NCBI GenBank assembly: GCA_030867875.1
Contig: JAOWCC010000916.1
Span: 620,001-684,000 of the forward strand
DNA length: 64,000 nt
Reading direction: 5' to 3'
Source: Actinernus sp. WN-2022
Lineage: Eukaryota > Cnidaria > Anthozoa > Actiniaria > Actinernidae
A program made the position numbers and the translations under genes. Position 1 is the stretch's first letter; the number at the start of each line of letters is the position of its first letter. A model generated the notes under the pieces. It worked only from the letters and a program-made list of their open reading frames with translations. It was not told where the DNA came from and ran no database searches. Shown here piece by piece: positions 32,517-42,943 of the stretch.

Positions 32517-33739
32517 AATTCCCCGGTTGTGTCGCCAAGGGAGCGCATAACAATATGGTGATGACATTGCGTAACGCTTCCCTCAAGGAAGGGGAAATGT
32601 ATGGATATCAATTAAGGATGCCAAGCCTTGAAACTATGTCCCAAGAATCTCAGTGCCTGAGCTTTAAAGTATTTATAGAAACACTCGCACATCAGTTTTA
32701 ACTGAGTGTAACAATGTAAGCTTTATTCTTCCGTACAAGAGGAGAGGGCTTTTCCCCCGCCATATCTAATCATAGCCGGGGTTAGTAACTGAACTGTGCA
32801 TCCATGGGATACACATTGGGGAGGGGGGGAGCAGCGGAAAAAAGGGGGGCGAGCGATGGCGAGCGATGGAGATTTTCTCTCCCTTTTTCCCTCTTTTACT
32901 CTCACCCGCTGTTTCCCGTGCATCAGACCCATTCAACACCGCCTGGGCCCATGTAATCGGAATACAACAACAGTCATTAGTTTCCTTTACCATTGTTTAA
33001 TATATATTACTGTTTAAATATTACTGTTTAATATATATTACAGGTGATCTTTATCACATACTATATCACGACGGGTGATCAGGACATGTAAACTGGCGAT
33101 GAAATCTGAAAATAAATTAACTCTCTTGCTGAGACACAGGCAGCCCAAGCTCATGTGTGAAATAAGCTTGTCTTCTGCAGGCTATTAGAAAACAGTGAGC
33201 CTTTCTAAAATTACCGTCAGTTCTAAGAGCCCAGAAGACAAGAGGACAACAGTATACTCACAAGTAAATTATATTAAATCCCAAAGGAAAGCCTTGTAAT
33301 TCGTTTTCTGTAACACAAAACCACTGATTTCACACTATGGCATTGGGCTGTCAGTGGCTATAATTGAAGTGGTGTTACGTACGTTTATACTCAAAGAGCT
33401 GGTCATACAAACATAGGTTTTCAAGAGGGCGGAGAGAACACATGGTTTGCTAGTAATGGTTTGCAATCAGATAATTAAAGCAAACGTGGGCCGAATCCTT
33501 GCCTATTGTGCTCACACTTATATTTTGCTTGTCAATATGACATGCGGTCTTTTTGCGCTTGCCTTTGCTTGCCACCTTAATTTTTAATCCAGTTACAGTG
33601 CCATTCCTACCATTGTTTTAAACAGGAAACTTGATCTATCTAAGGCTCGTATGCGTTGCTTTCCCACGCTAAAGCTACTCGGTCTGTCAGGTTGTTCTTC
33701 AACGCTACTCTAAATAGCTTCGTGCTCCTTTGCATTGCG
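32517..33739. other. No gene seen
   Basis: A G/C-skewed patch at 32810-32900 (GGGGAGGGGGGAGCAGCGG) creates accidental open frames on both strands. Otherwise AT-rich, with a local duplication of TTACTGTTTAATATATATTA near 33000-33045. Confidence 0.35.
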
Positions 33740-34190
33740 TTATTCATGAATTCTAGCTCTGTGGACGCTGTTTTTGAATACCTCAATCGGTCGATCGAGA
33801 ACCTAACTGCGACTTTGAACGATGAAATCAGTGACGAGGGCAACAATTAAAGTACCACGACTAGTACTACAGTTGGACAAACTGGGCCTGTGTTCAACAG
33901 CGCTCGCACTGCCGATCGTCGATTGCCAGCCACTAGGAGGGGTGGAAATCAGCCGTCAAGAAATTTTGTCTGGCTCGGCTCGATCAACATCGATGTCAAC
34001 ACTATAGACCTGGCATCGACGGCAAAAAAAATCAAATTCCTGTCATCGTCTTCGGCTGAAGACATGACACTTCTCTTAAGAAGAGCGTTCCCTGAAATGG
34101 GCAACAATACAAGATATGTAAATGATTCAGCTGCGATAGGACTTTTATCTCTCAGTAGTATTTGCCTTTTTGTAGCCTCGTTCCAGCCGA
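33740..34190 (+). pseudogene. Degenerate exon of unknown protein
   Basis: The frame AVFEYLNRSIENLTATLNDE, ISDEGNN, in-frame TAA at 33848, then STTTSTTVGQTGPVFNSART, DRRLPATRRGGNQPSRNFVW, and in the same region SSSAEDMTLLLRRAFPEMGN. The sense continuing in one frame across a single stop suggests a decayed N-terminal exon. No domain recognised. Confidence 0.35.
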
Positions 34191-34275
34191 ACTGAATGCA
34201 GCTTATTCAGGAGAAAGTCCGGCGTTAGTTTGTAAGGAGGCGGTGTAAAGTTTTGAGAAATGACCTAGGCAGATA

Positions 34276-34503
34276 TAAATGCATACCTGCCAACTCTCCC
34301 GGTTTATGCGGCAGACTCCACATTTTGGACCTCATCTCCCGGTCTCCCAGATAGAACCTCAAATTTCCCGATTTTTAGCCATTTTATGGATTGAGTTCGC
34401 CGTTTTTCAGGCTCGAAAAATTAGGAAATCATTACGTCATAACAAAGCCTCAACCAACATTCTCTAGATTTTAGAACTCCGGGGGTTGGCAGGTATGTAA
34501 ATG
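34276..34503. mobile_element. MITE with CATACCTGCCAAC ends and 6-bp TSD
   Basis: Element 34282-34497, ends CATACCTGCCAACTCTCCC and the complement of CATACCTGCCAACCCCCGG. It is flanked by perfect TAAATG duplications (34276-34281 and 34498-34503). No coding sequence. The superfamily is not determined. Confidence 0.85.
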
Positions 34504-35042
34504 TTTAGGAAGAACAGAAATCGGAATAAGGAAGGAGTGTATTTCCTCATGCAGTGAACAAAAATTCAAAATACATTTTAGCCCTTGCATGTAAACCACG
34601 TATTTGTGGTATCAAAAACTCTCAGTTGCTGTTACCTTAGTCTGGAGACAGTAGGACGTCCTGCAGATGACAGGTGCACTCTGATTGGTTGATCTTCATC
34701 ATGTGACAAATGTCAGACTCGACCACCAGGGAATGGGTCAGGATAATCAATTCATGAGTACAGTATGTGCAATAAAATTATTGCTTTCTTACTAAAGGTT
34801 GGATTTCTATAAATCAAGAAGTGCTGGCAGGCACTCCATTTATAGGGTTGGCAGAAACCTTAATGGGCAAGATGTGGTGATGCAATATAAATCGTCCACC
34901 ACAAAAGTTTATGTAATAGTGGTAATAGGTCCCCACCATCAGTGCCCACCACTGCCACCGCCACCACCAACCATCCTGGACAAGATCCACTTCATGAACC
35001 TACAGAAGACGGTGGTGGTGTATAGTTCATGCACAGTCCATT

Positions 35043-35133
35043 TATGGCCACCTCGACACCTGTAGTACTGCCGGAAGATAGCATCCCTGTCGTTGATTTA
35101 GAAGGTGGTGCAACTGAGGAGCAAATTGAAGGT
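35043..35133 (+). other. Candidate exon, unknown
   Basis: MATSTPVVLPEDSIPVVDLE continues GGATEEQIE and ends at a donor ATTGAAG/GTAAAC. An upstream stretch in the same frame (PTTATATTNHPGQDPLHEPT) is separated by one TAG. Could be an exon of a decayed transposon or host gene. Confidence 0.3.
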
Positions 35134-35239
35134 AAACAAATTATGTTATATATGGTATGAAAAGCATGAACAAAATTTCATAGAGAGAGAAAGACAACAC
35201 ACAACTCGTCACAGGTCCTTATAAAAAAATATTAAAAAC

Positions 35240-35264
35240 GTTTCGGCACTTCGGCCTTCATCAG
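35240..35264 (-). ncRNA. Hammerhead-ribozyme-like core (candidate)
   Basis: On the minus strand the sequence reads CTGATGA, a 13-base stem II/loop (AGGCCGAAGTGCC, with GGC pairing GCC), then GAAAC. These are the two invariant strands of the hammerhead catalytic core in correct order and spacing. Hammerheads are known in Penelope-like elements, and a Penelope-like element follows, but it is on the opposite strand. Stems I and III and the cleavage triplet could not be completed by eye. Confidence 0.35.
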
Positions 35265-35557
35265 TTAAAAAGTGAGCTGATTTACAAGCTATTTGTACTA
35301 AAAAAAAGAAACAATAAAGCTTAACTAAGTTGTAAGTACATACCTTATTTTAAATTACAATAGTTGAAAATATACAAGTAATTGAATATGCACTTATAAA
35401 CAATGCAGCAGCTACGCACAACTATATGTGATCAAGAACTATACCACACACTGTAATCTATGAGAAAGCGTGAAACCTAAATTTTATAGTATTGTATCTT
35501 GCGTATATTAATTAAGCATACTGCACTGAGAAATCTATGAAAAGGCAGAAAACCTAG

Positions 35558-36901
35558 GTGCTATTGTACTGTATCCTATTTTTGGATTTATATTCTCGCC
35601 TTTTATTAAAGCCAAACGGTTGCAAAGTCCCTGCTACTCTCTTCAATACCTGGAATAAGCTGGTTAAATACAAGCATCACTCCCGTTTTCTTCAAACCTG
35701 TATTACAAAGAAGCGTATTCCTAAAGAAGTTAATTTAAAGTTTAATCTAGAACTGGCTAAAGACAATGCAGATATGAACACATTTTGTAAGCAGCAACTA
35801 CAGAGTACTTCGTTCAGCTTATTGGAGAGCATTTCAGAGGCAGCATGGCAGAAAACCATAACACTTAAACGGGAACTTGAAAAGGAGCGTTCAAAACGTT
35901 TTAGCGAACGTGATTGGGATACAGCGAACCATATTTGAAAGCACATGAAGTACCATACATCATCTATTACTAGAGACCTGAAGAAAACAGAAAAGACGAA
36001 GTTTGCGTCTACAATTAGGATGGAGCAAGTATCAGAGTGTACCGGGATTACAAGCATGCCTCCCAAACCACGTAACAGGAGATGGGTTAGAAAACTTAGA
36101 AACCGCAAATCGCATACCACTAAACATTCAGAGGAACCCTTGGACAATACTAAATCTTCATCCCAACAGACAGACTACTTCGATCTCCCCGACCTGAGTC
36201 CTATCAATTTGGCAAGCACTGAGCTTACAGAGGACCAAAAACTACTTCTCTCTAAAGGCACATCTTTTTGCCCGACTCCCAAGGATATTAATTGGCAAAA
36301 AGTTCAGGACGACTTAGACCACTTTGAGAGGCGTGTGCAGACAGAAAGGAAGAAGATACAGAAGAAGACTCTTCAGAAGTAACTTATCCGGATGTCTCAA
36401 AGAAAAGTAAGTGGATGCCACCCAAATCGGCGATCCCAGAAATATAACTATTTTTTATCTAATGTTAGAAAAGACATTCTCGACCCCTCTGGGGTTAGAA
36501 AACCTGTAGATAGTATGTCTAAAGGAGAAAGAGAAGCGCTAAAAACCCTTCGCCAAGATGATAGAGTAATTAGAATTCAGGGTTCTCGTTTCGTTGTTTT
36601 AGAGAAACATATTTATGAAAAGAAAATGAACGATCAGCTTCACAATCCTTTGCATAATAAAAAAGTTTCAGCTGATCCTACGAATGCACACTTTGCCGTA
36701 GTTCAGAAATGGAGCAACAAATGGCTCGGGAAAGGACAGATAAGTTCTGAAATTGCCGATTGGATTTCGGACATCCAACCTAAAGCAGGCGTAGCATTTG
36801 GCAATATCAAAACACATAAGGACGGAAACCCTTTACGCCTCATTACCTCTTGTTGTGGAACGACAATTGAGAGATTATCTGCCTTTACTGAATTTTATCT
36901 T
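35558..36901 (+). pseudogene. Penelope-like element, N-terminal half
   Basis: Three successive frames: KHHSRFLQTCITKKRIPKEV and FSERDWDTANHI; then SSITRDLKKTEKTKFASTI, PDLSPINLASTELTEDQKLL, SKGTSFCPTPKDINWQKVQD; then LLSNVRKDILDPSG, GEREALKTLRQDDRVIRIQG, WISDIQPKAGVAFGNIKTHK, NPLRLITSCCGTTIERLSAF. LTEDQ-LLSKG-FCPTP and the fingers region with G-IKTHK-PLR match Penelope-like reverse transcriptases. There are frameshifts near 35940 and 36390, and an in-frame TAG at 36902 shortly before the inserted MITE. Confidence 0.7.
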
Positions 36902-36932
36902 TAGCCGTTAGCGCAGAAACTGCCATCTTTTC

Positions 36933-37396
36933 TTAAAGTGCCTATGAAGCTTATTTTTTTATTTTAGATATCAATTCTACATCAAGTGAATAGTAGAATG
37001 GTACAATATATCTTGCTTTGAATGCTGTGTCGCTGAGTTAAAGAGGTTTTAATATCCAAAATGATAATTACGTGACGTCAGGGGAGGCATCAATTATTAT
37101 ACAATTTTTTTTGTTACAATTAAACAAATTTTAAAAATTGTCAGTGTTATACTCATGGTCGAAATAAAGTAATATTATAAATTTATTTTTTTATATCAGT
37201 AGAAACGCCCATTCGCAACCACTAAGAAGTGATTGCAGATGCCTCCCCTGACGTCATGTAATTAGCATTTTGGATATTAAAACCTCCTTAACTCAGCGGC
37301 ACAGCATTCAAAGCAAGATATATTGTACCATTCTACTATTCACTTGATGTAGAATTGATATCTAAAATAAAAAAATAAGCTTCATAGGCACTTTAA
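36933..37396. mobile_element. Kolobok-type long-TIR MITE, copy B, with TTAA TSD
   Basis: Element 36937-37392 with near-perfect inverted arms of about 170 bases (AGTGCCTATGAAGCTTATTT outward end; ATCAAGTGAATAGTAGAATG inside; GGGAGGCATC at the inner edge). It is bounded by TTAA on both sides. Removing it restores one TTAA and the exact reading SFLKDTTDL of the host element, proving insertion into the Penelope-like gene. Confidence 0.9.
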
Positions 37397-38275
37397 AGAT
37401 ACAACTGATCTCATCAATAAGATGAATGATTTGAATGGCAAGGGACCCCTTCCAGAAGGTACATTATTGGTATCGTGGGATGTTGTAGCAATGTTCCCAA
37501 ATATAGATAATAATTTGGGAATTTCCGCTGTTAGGAAAGCGTTAGATACCAGGAATTCTAAAATTCCTTCGACTAAATGCATCATTGAGACTGTTCAAAT
37601 TTGTTTAGATCACAATAATAGTGATTTTGGCGGGAATCATTTTGTTCAGAAGCACGGGACAGCTATGGGCCCTAAAAATGCCTGTAGCTATGCCGACCTA
37701 GCTATGGGGGAGATATAGGGACGATATAGTCGAGATTTCGACTCAAGGTTTACCGAAGCTTGTGGAATTCACTGACTATATCAACTCACTCTATCCCACA
37801 ATTAAATTTACATTAGTCTATTCGGACCACGCCCTTAATGTGTTAAACCTCACTCTTAATCTGGTGGATGGTTTCATTTCCACCGATATTTATGCAAAGC
37901 CTACGAACAGCCATCTCTATTTGCCATTCAGTAGCTCGCACCCCTTTCACTGTAAACAGTCGGTTCCATATGGGGTAGCACTGAGAGTAAATAGCAATTG
38001 TTCGTCCAGGGCAATTTTAGATAAGCGTTGCAGTGAATACAGGAAGTTATCCCCTATCTCTTATTGAGAAGAAATAGGCTAAGACTAAAGAACATAAGAC
38101 GCTTGTCCCTTTAGTACTAGATTTCAATCCTAGGTTACCAGATATTCCGAAAATAATTCGAAAGCACATACATCTTCTTAGTACTTCGCCCGCGCTACAA
38201 CGTATTTTTCAGAAACACAAACCATTTGGGGTTCTTGAGTTTTTAGATGAACCTATTAATCTGACAAAGTTTCAT
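37397..38275 (+). pseudogene. Penelope-like element, C-terminal half
   Basis: Continues KDTTDLINKMNDLNGKGPLP, LLVSWDVVAMFPNIDN (motif A, Asp in SWDV), FVQKHGTAMGPKNACSYADL, then RYRDDIVEIS at about 37707-37736 (catalytic YxDD), TDIYAKPTNSHLYL, SSHPFHCKQSVPYGVALRV, and in a later frame LVPLVLDFNPRLPDIPKIIR and PFGVLEFLDEPINLTKFH. A deletion and frameshift lie just before YRDD. No GIY-YIG endonuclease follows; the trace ends near 38275. Confidence 0.7.
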
Positions 38276-38377
38276 TGAAATCGGTGAGATGGCATGTATC
38301 ACCCCTGCACCCCTGGTTCTCATGGACAGACTCTTAAAGATTTTCACATAGTAGGTTATGTTTGCCATTGTAAAAAT

Positions 38378-38956
38378 TCAATAAGCAAAGGGCCTGTTGA
38401 TACGTATACCACCTTTGAGCCCTGGAATAAAAACAAAATTTAAAAAAACTGGGAACATGCTCATTTTTCCATCTTTCAGACAAGCTGCTAGATGTGGACG
38501 CATTCTAGGGCCATCAAAAGTTACATGACTAGAATATTTTACAAAAGCTAGACACGAGGCAAAAGCGATAGCGAAAACGCCACATTCACTACCATTGGTC
38601 TGCTGCTGAACTGGAACAAAGTCCAGTCCAATCAAACGGCCACCTAACAAGTCATTTGCCTGGTCCTGTACCTCTTGACTAATGACATCATGGTATAAAC
38701 TATCATAACGATGTACAGAACCAGGCAGACAACCTATTGAGCTGATACACACCCAGTGATTATTTGCTGTATGCAGAATCTGAAAAAATTCTCCAGTAAC
38801 AACGTCAAAGTTCCTTACAGAGCGAAGAGTCGGACGCTGTAAGCATTCGATTGCCAGGTTTACTTCCTGTAATAGTACTTGTGCTGCTTGAATAATATCA
38901 CAAGTAAGCCATTCATTTGAATCAAATATCAGAATCCCCAAGTTGGGCAAGAACAT
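38378..38956 (-). CDS. Ulp1/C48-type cysteine protease domain
   Basis: SUMO-protease-like domain. It contains FDSNEWLTCDIIQAAQVLLQ, ILHTANNHWVCISSIG (catalytic His), GSVHRYDSLYHD (catalytic Asp), FVPVQQQTNGSECGVFAIAF (oxyanion Gln and nucleophile Cys), so the triad is intact. Such domains occur in transposon-borne proteins with PHD fingers in cnidarians. It is the C-terminal module of the gene whose PHD part is at 39130-39417; a MITE at 38962-39124 separates them, and a frameshift lies near the junction. Stop at 38378. Confidence 0.7.
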   Translation of the reverse strand: MFLPNLGILIFDSNEWLTCDIIQAAQVLLQEVNLAIECLQRPTLRSVRNFDVVTGEFFQILHTANNHWVCISSIGCLPGSVHRYDSLYHDVISQEVQDQANDLLGGRLIGLDFVPVQQQTNGSECGVFAIAFASCLAFVKYSSHVTFDGPRMRPHLAACLKDGKMSMFPVFLNFVFIPGLKGGIRINRPFAY

Positions 38957-39129
38957 TAGTTCAGGGCTCGAAATTAAGAAAAAAAAGGAAGCGTAATTTT
39001 ATGCCCAGCTTAAAAATTTTAGCCGTAATTCTCCAACATTTTACGCCTAAGTGGAAAACGTTAGGCGTAAAACGAAAAACTCTAGGCGTATTTACGCCCG
39101 TATCGGGCGCAATTTCAAGCCCTGTAGTT
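38957..39129. mobile_element. 163-bp MITE, CAGGGCTYGA family, 5-bp TSD
   Basis: Element 38962-39124: left end CAGGGCTCGAAATT, right end the complement of CAGGGCTTGAAATT, flanked by perfect TAGTT copies. The interior repeats the phrase TTAGGCGTAAAA/TTTTACGCCT. CAGGG ends with a 5-bp duplication suggest a hAT-related group, but this is not certain. It splits the PHD-Ulp1 gene. Confidence 0.85.
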
Positions 39130-39417
39130 ATTTGAATGCCATCCTCGCTGTCACTGTAAGGATCATCTAAAATGCAGGGAGAGGATGTTGCTGGCGTAGT
39201 AGAAGTGGTAGGTAATTGACTTGACTTCGTGTTTGGTCTTTTACAGGCATCACATTGCCAAGTGGTCTTAGAATTATTAGGCATTCTTTTGAGTCCTAAA
39301 CAACTCAAATGAAAATACTTTCCATTCCTACAGTCAGTGCTATGACACTCAAGCAGTTGATCTGTTGCAACTGCAAGGTAGCCTGGTTCGTCACAGATGG
39401 TTGCCGCTTGCCTTTGG
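39130..39417 (-). pseudogene. PHD finger segment upstream of the Ulp1 domain
   Basis: The minus-strand frame reads RQAATICDEPGYLAVATDQL, LECHSTDCRNGKYFHLSCLG, LKRMPNNSKTTWQCDACKRP. It fits a PHD finger: C-x-C-like start, C-x4-C, FH-x-x-C, W-x-C-x2-C. Only one Cys is seen in the first pair (TICDEP). A Ser/Thr/Asp-rich tail (DDPYSDSEDGIQIT) follows before the MITE. No start codon; it is the middle of a larger protein. Confidence 0.6.
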
Positions 39418-39595
39418 ATGGGCCTCTACCACGCTTAAACCGTAGTACAAAATGAATATTACCAAGGATAATATTTTGTTTAGATAGTTTCGCCTATTTA
39501 TGACTAGTGTCCCCATGCATGCTTGCACAGTCTCCTGTTCAATGAATCTAATACTATGTAACACATAAATGTAACTAAAGTAACACAAATATCAC

Positions 39596-39829
39596 CTGCA
39601 ATGATGCTACCACGACCTGGTCCTCTTTGAGGATGATTTAACATAAACCATCCAACATCATAGTTTTCACCACCTTTGTCACAACGAACACGGGATGGCA
39701 ATCCATATGCATTAACAGCTTTGGTAAAACTTGTCAGGACAGTTTCAGCTTGGTTGTTTGATGATGCATGCAAAAAAAACTGGTATTCGCGAATAGCCAT
39801 CTACTCCTCCATGGACAACAATCCTCCAT
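39596..39829 (-). pseudogene. Integrase-type transposase exon 3
   Basis: After an acceptor (TTTTTAAG) the reading joins exon 2 in phase (AG/A): RWRIVVHGGVDGYSRIPVF, then at an eight-T run the frame slips to HASSNNQAETVLTSFTKAVN, AYGLPSRVRCDKGGENYDVG, WFMLNHPQRGPGRGSIIAG, ending at a donor. The Asp in GGVDGYSR and the DKGGEN motif match the first two catalytic Asp positions of an rve-like DDE fold. The exon with HNQRIERLW and the final Glu was not found. One T too many in the run breaks the frame. Confidence 0.65.
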
Positions 39830-39917
39830 CTTAAAAATAATATGGCAATAAGTTATATGATCACTGACAAAAGTATTCATCCTTCTGGTAATTAATTGAT
39901 TAATTATTTTCCTATAG

Positions 39918-40280
39918 GAAAGCAGTCGACAACTTGCATAAACTCAGGAATGAGGTGAACGGGCACTTATGGAGGCTCACGCAGGGCAATTCACTAAAAG
40001 CTATTTTAATTAGCATTAGAAATTATAAAGATGAAAGCCTTGATCGAGTGCCTGCAGTTCAAGCTAACCTGTTAAGGCTGGTTCACACTTGCGACATAAG
40101 CATAAGCAACATATATATGCAGACTCAGTGTCGTAATTGTTATTATTAATTATGACACTGAATCTGCATATGTCGCTTATGCTTATGTCGCAAGTGTGAA
40201 CCAGCCTTTAGAGTACATTTGTATGCATGAAAGTTGCCTGTATAACTTGCTCAAAGTGACTACCGCTGACTTTAACAAAG
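39918..40280 (+). pseudogene. Exon split by a hairpin MITE
   Basis: Bounded by acceptor TTTTCCTATAG and donor AACAAAG/GTACAC. The sense runs KAVDNLHKLRNEVNGHLWRL, TQGNSLKAILISIRNYKDES, DRVPAVQANLL up to 40074 and resumes after the MITE at 40211 as EYICMHESCLYNLLKV and TTADFNK. Excising 136 bases (insert plus one TTA) gives a continuous open exon of 227 bases. The protein family is not recognised. It lies on the strand opposite to, and inside an intron of, the integrase gene. Confidence 0.55.
40072..40210. mobile_element. Hairpin MITE with TTA TSD (PIF/Harbinger-like)
   Basis: Arms AGGCTGGTTCACACTTGCGA continuing CATAAGCATAAGC are perfectly complementary across the element; TTA is duplicated at 40072-40074 and 40208-40210. 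Three-base TTA duplications are typical of PIF/Harbinger-derived MITEs. About 133 bp, no coding. Confidence 0.85.
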
Positions 40281-40899
40281 GTACACAAGCATTACATGAT
40301 TTTACATAAATAATCTGTGAAATAAATGTTAGTCATTGTCTATATATTATTGTAGATGTTGTTTCACAGTCTGAAATTGTATATTCTTGAATGAATTTTG
40401 ATCTCAATATCCAAAATAATCAAAGCTGAGGTTAATTATCAACTAAAGCCGGAGGCTGATAACATTTAGGGGGCCTTCATTTGGTGGTAAAATAAATGAA
40501 TGTGTTCAAAATACCCCCACAAGAGCAACTGGAGAATGCCCGGCCACTTCTGGCCTTATTAATAATTATTCAATATTTCATTGTTTTCCATGCAGCTACA
40601 TGTACATGAACACAACAATTTTAAGAAACTGTGTAACCTGTAAAGTGTCTGGGTATTCTGCAGGTACGGTAAATATTTTAATAAGTGCCTGGAGGTGAAG
40701 AGGGCACCTATTTGAGAGAAGGCCACTCACGTAGGGAGGGGGCGACTGCCCCCCACTTTCGGAGAAAATGTACAGAGACTGACCGAGAAAAATGTTTAAA
40801 ATTTCCCAAAATGCACCACACCCCCCCCCCCCCCCCCAATTTGAAGTTCTCTCTACGCCCCTGAATTGATAGAAACCAGAATTTAAACAATAATCTAAC

Positions 40900-41015
40900 A
40901 AGAACTGGAACAAAAACAAGGAAAACAAAAGAGGGGTGGGGCGCTTATAAAAAAAAAGAAGTCAAGTGGGTCACTTATTCAATGGGGGGTGCTTATTTAA
41001 AGGAGGGTGCTTATT
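40900..41015. repeat. Short G-rich GCTTATT tandem phrases and nearby poly-C
   Basis: Repeated GGGGYGCTTATTNAA-like phrases (40937, 40968, 40986, 41005). A poly-C run of 17-18 bases is at 40820-40837. The interval 40281-41074 otherwise shows no gene. Confidence 0.5.
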
Positions 41016-41074
41016 AGAATAATTATGCTAATCCTTAATATGTTTATTCTAAAAAGCATCATATTGTACTGTAC

Positions 41075-41342
41075 CTGATCAGTTTGTGATTGCCGTCAAT
41101 GTGCCAAAGTGCCAGGGGGCCAGGGACCGAGTACTTGCAACGACGAATGGACTGTCTCCATCTCTGATGAACGCCTGTCGGGTCAGTTCGAAGAGGTGAG
41201 TGACGTACTCTCTCCCATTGTATGCGTAGACCTCTACTGTGCACGTGACCCATGACCATCCTTAATCCAATTCCCCTGTGCCTACTTTGAGCCTGTCTAG
41301 CAATATTGTCCAGGTCTTCATCACTGATATTACTATATGTAC
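41075..41342 (-). CDS. Integrase-type transposase exon 2
   Basis: Acceptor TTATTACAG/GTACATATAG; reads YSNISDEDLDNIARQAQSRH, RGIGLRMVMGHVHSRGLRIQ, WERVRHSPLRTDPTGVHQRW, YSVPGPLALWHIDGNHKLI. The last block, LWHIDGNHKLIR, is the signature at the start of an rve-type catalytic core found in a cnidarian/fish transposase family. Phase 2 end (AG/GTAC) matches exon 3. No stop or slip in this exon. Confidence 0.7.
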
Positions 41343-41474
41343 CTGTAATAAGAAAAGTATTTTTCATAATATATAAGGGCGATTTTTGAACAATCCTAGA
41401 TTGTTAGAGAATTGTTAATAATGGTGTTTAATACAGGCAAAGGCAAACGAATTAAAATTTAATAAGATTCTTAC

Positions 41475-41904
41475 CTATTACTGAAAGACCATACTTGGCC
41501 ATTCTCCTTTCCACAGTGCGTGTTTATACCCTCAACAGCTGTGCAATGATAGGAACTTTGAATCCATTCTCCAGAAAGAAAGATAGATGTTCTTCCTTGA
41601 TTTCAAATGATGGTCGTCCACGATGATGGGAAAAAACTTTAGGAGCAAATTCTAAAAGCTCCGCATCAAGGAGGCTAGATTGGGTCAATCGCATTAAGTT
41701 ACAAGCTTCCTCAATCTGGCAGATAATTTCATCTGTTTCTAGATTACTATTAAGGTTAACAAGTGATCGATTTAGGTAATCTAGTCTCATGACTAATCCA
41801 TCGATTTCTGATGGATCAATTAGATTATCCAGTCTTGCAATTGTCTGCTGAACTACATGATAAGCATGCAGGTAAAAACCACTAAAACCAGCGCTAGCCG
41901 CCAT
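41475..41904 (-). pseudogene. Integrase-type transposase exon 1 with a stop
   Basis: Starts MAASAGFSGFYLHAYHVVQQ, followed by a helical region (YLNRSLVNLNSNLETDEIIC), then HHRGRPSFEIKEEHLSFFLE and FKVPIIAQLLRV. TAA at 41524-41526 interrupts, and the sense continues TRTVERRMAKYGLSVI to a donor ATAG/GTAAG. GRPSF-I-x-EHL-FLE-GF-V-IA-LLRV-TRTV-RRM is a resolvase-like helix-turn-helix preceding the integrase core. The single nonsense codon is the only defect of this exon. Confidence 0.65.
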
Positions 41905-42278
41905 ACTGATTTTTCGTTTGCGCCCGCGCTATCTTGGTACAGCGGAATCTTCATTGAAAGGTGAACCATTCATGCGTGAAGTTCAATCGCGAAACTTGAA
42001 TGTTGCATGGCGAAACTTGAATGTTGCATGGCGAAACTTGAATGTTGCACTAGTTTGTACTCAACTTGTGAACATTGCTTAATATTATTGTGCTTGCATT
42101 CATGTGAATCAGTCTTTAGGGTCTCCCTGAGTATATGACTCCACTGGAGCAAATCAATTACTCATTACATGCATGCTTTAATATATGGGTTTGTTTTTCT
42201 CCAACGTCTAATTTTGAAAGTGTCCATTTTCTCTGCTCTCATGTGGAATTTGGGCTATTCCATTCAAAATTTGTATCT

Positions 42279-42306
42279 CCCCCCCCCCCCCCCCCCCCCC
42301 CCCCCC
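42279..42306. repeat. Poly-C tract of about 28 bases
   Basis: An uninterrupted C homopolymer flanked by unique sequence; creates artefactual Pro- or Gly-rich frames on both strands. Interval 41905-42446 has no gene. Confidence 0.95.
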
Positions 42307-42446
42307 ATGTATGCGTACCCCTGCCCTGAAGAATTTTCCCCCAAATGGACCAAATATATGAAACCCCTGAAGAATTCCATGCTCTGATCGGGTATGTCCG
42401 ATGAAGATCAATTAAAATTACACTTTGGGGGGTGAACACCTTAAGG

Positions 42447-42737
42447 AGAGGGACATTGGGGGGTCTCGATACCGCAACACCACAAAAAAGTCCTAAAACA
42501 CTGCATCACCGCATGTAACGTTGACAAAATACCGACACCACAATGATGCAATAATTGTTTTAAGAGTCCCGTGATTTACATGGATTTGACTTTGAAACTA
42601 AACGTTTCACCGAACACCGCAGGTTTGAAAACACAAACAACGCACACCGCAGGATTTGAGAGCACCGCAATATACGATTTAATTCACCGAATGCCGCACT
42701 AAAAACTGACCCACACCGCAAACCCCAATGTCCCCCT
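42447..42737. mobile_element. MITE with AGGGACATTGGGG ends and CACCGCA repeats
   Basis: Left AGAGGGACATTGGGG, right the complement of AGGGGGACATTGGGG. Inside are many copies of CACCGCA or close variants in one orientation toward each end, as in elements whose transposase binds subterminal motifs. No coding. Confidence 0.65.
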
Positions 42738-42943
42738 GAAGAAATCCAAGTCCTCGATAGGGAGGAGGGTACGGATATTAAATGGAATACCAAATATTTT
42801 TTGCTTCAAAAAGCTCCGAGATAATTTTTTTAGGGCCTATTAAAATATATCATTATGCTCTAAAATTAATCTCACTAGCATCCTATTTTTTTGTAAAACT
42901 ACTGAATATTAAAAATAATACAATTTAATACAGATAACTGTAC

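Noticed and set aside
32723..33017. Overlapping open frames on both strands at the GC-rich patch
   Set aside because: Mutually overlapping, compositionally driven, with no motif or splice context.
42135..42439. Pro-rich and Gly-rich open frames on both strands
   Set aside because: They are produced by the 28-base C homopolymer and have no other coding evidence.
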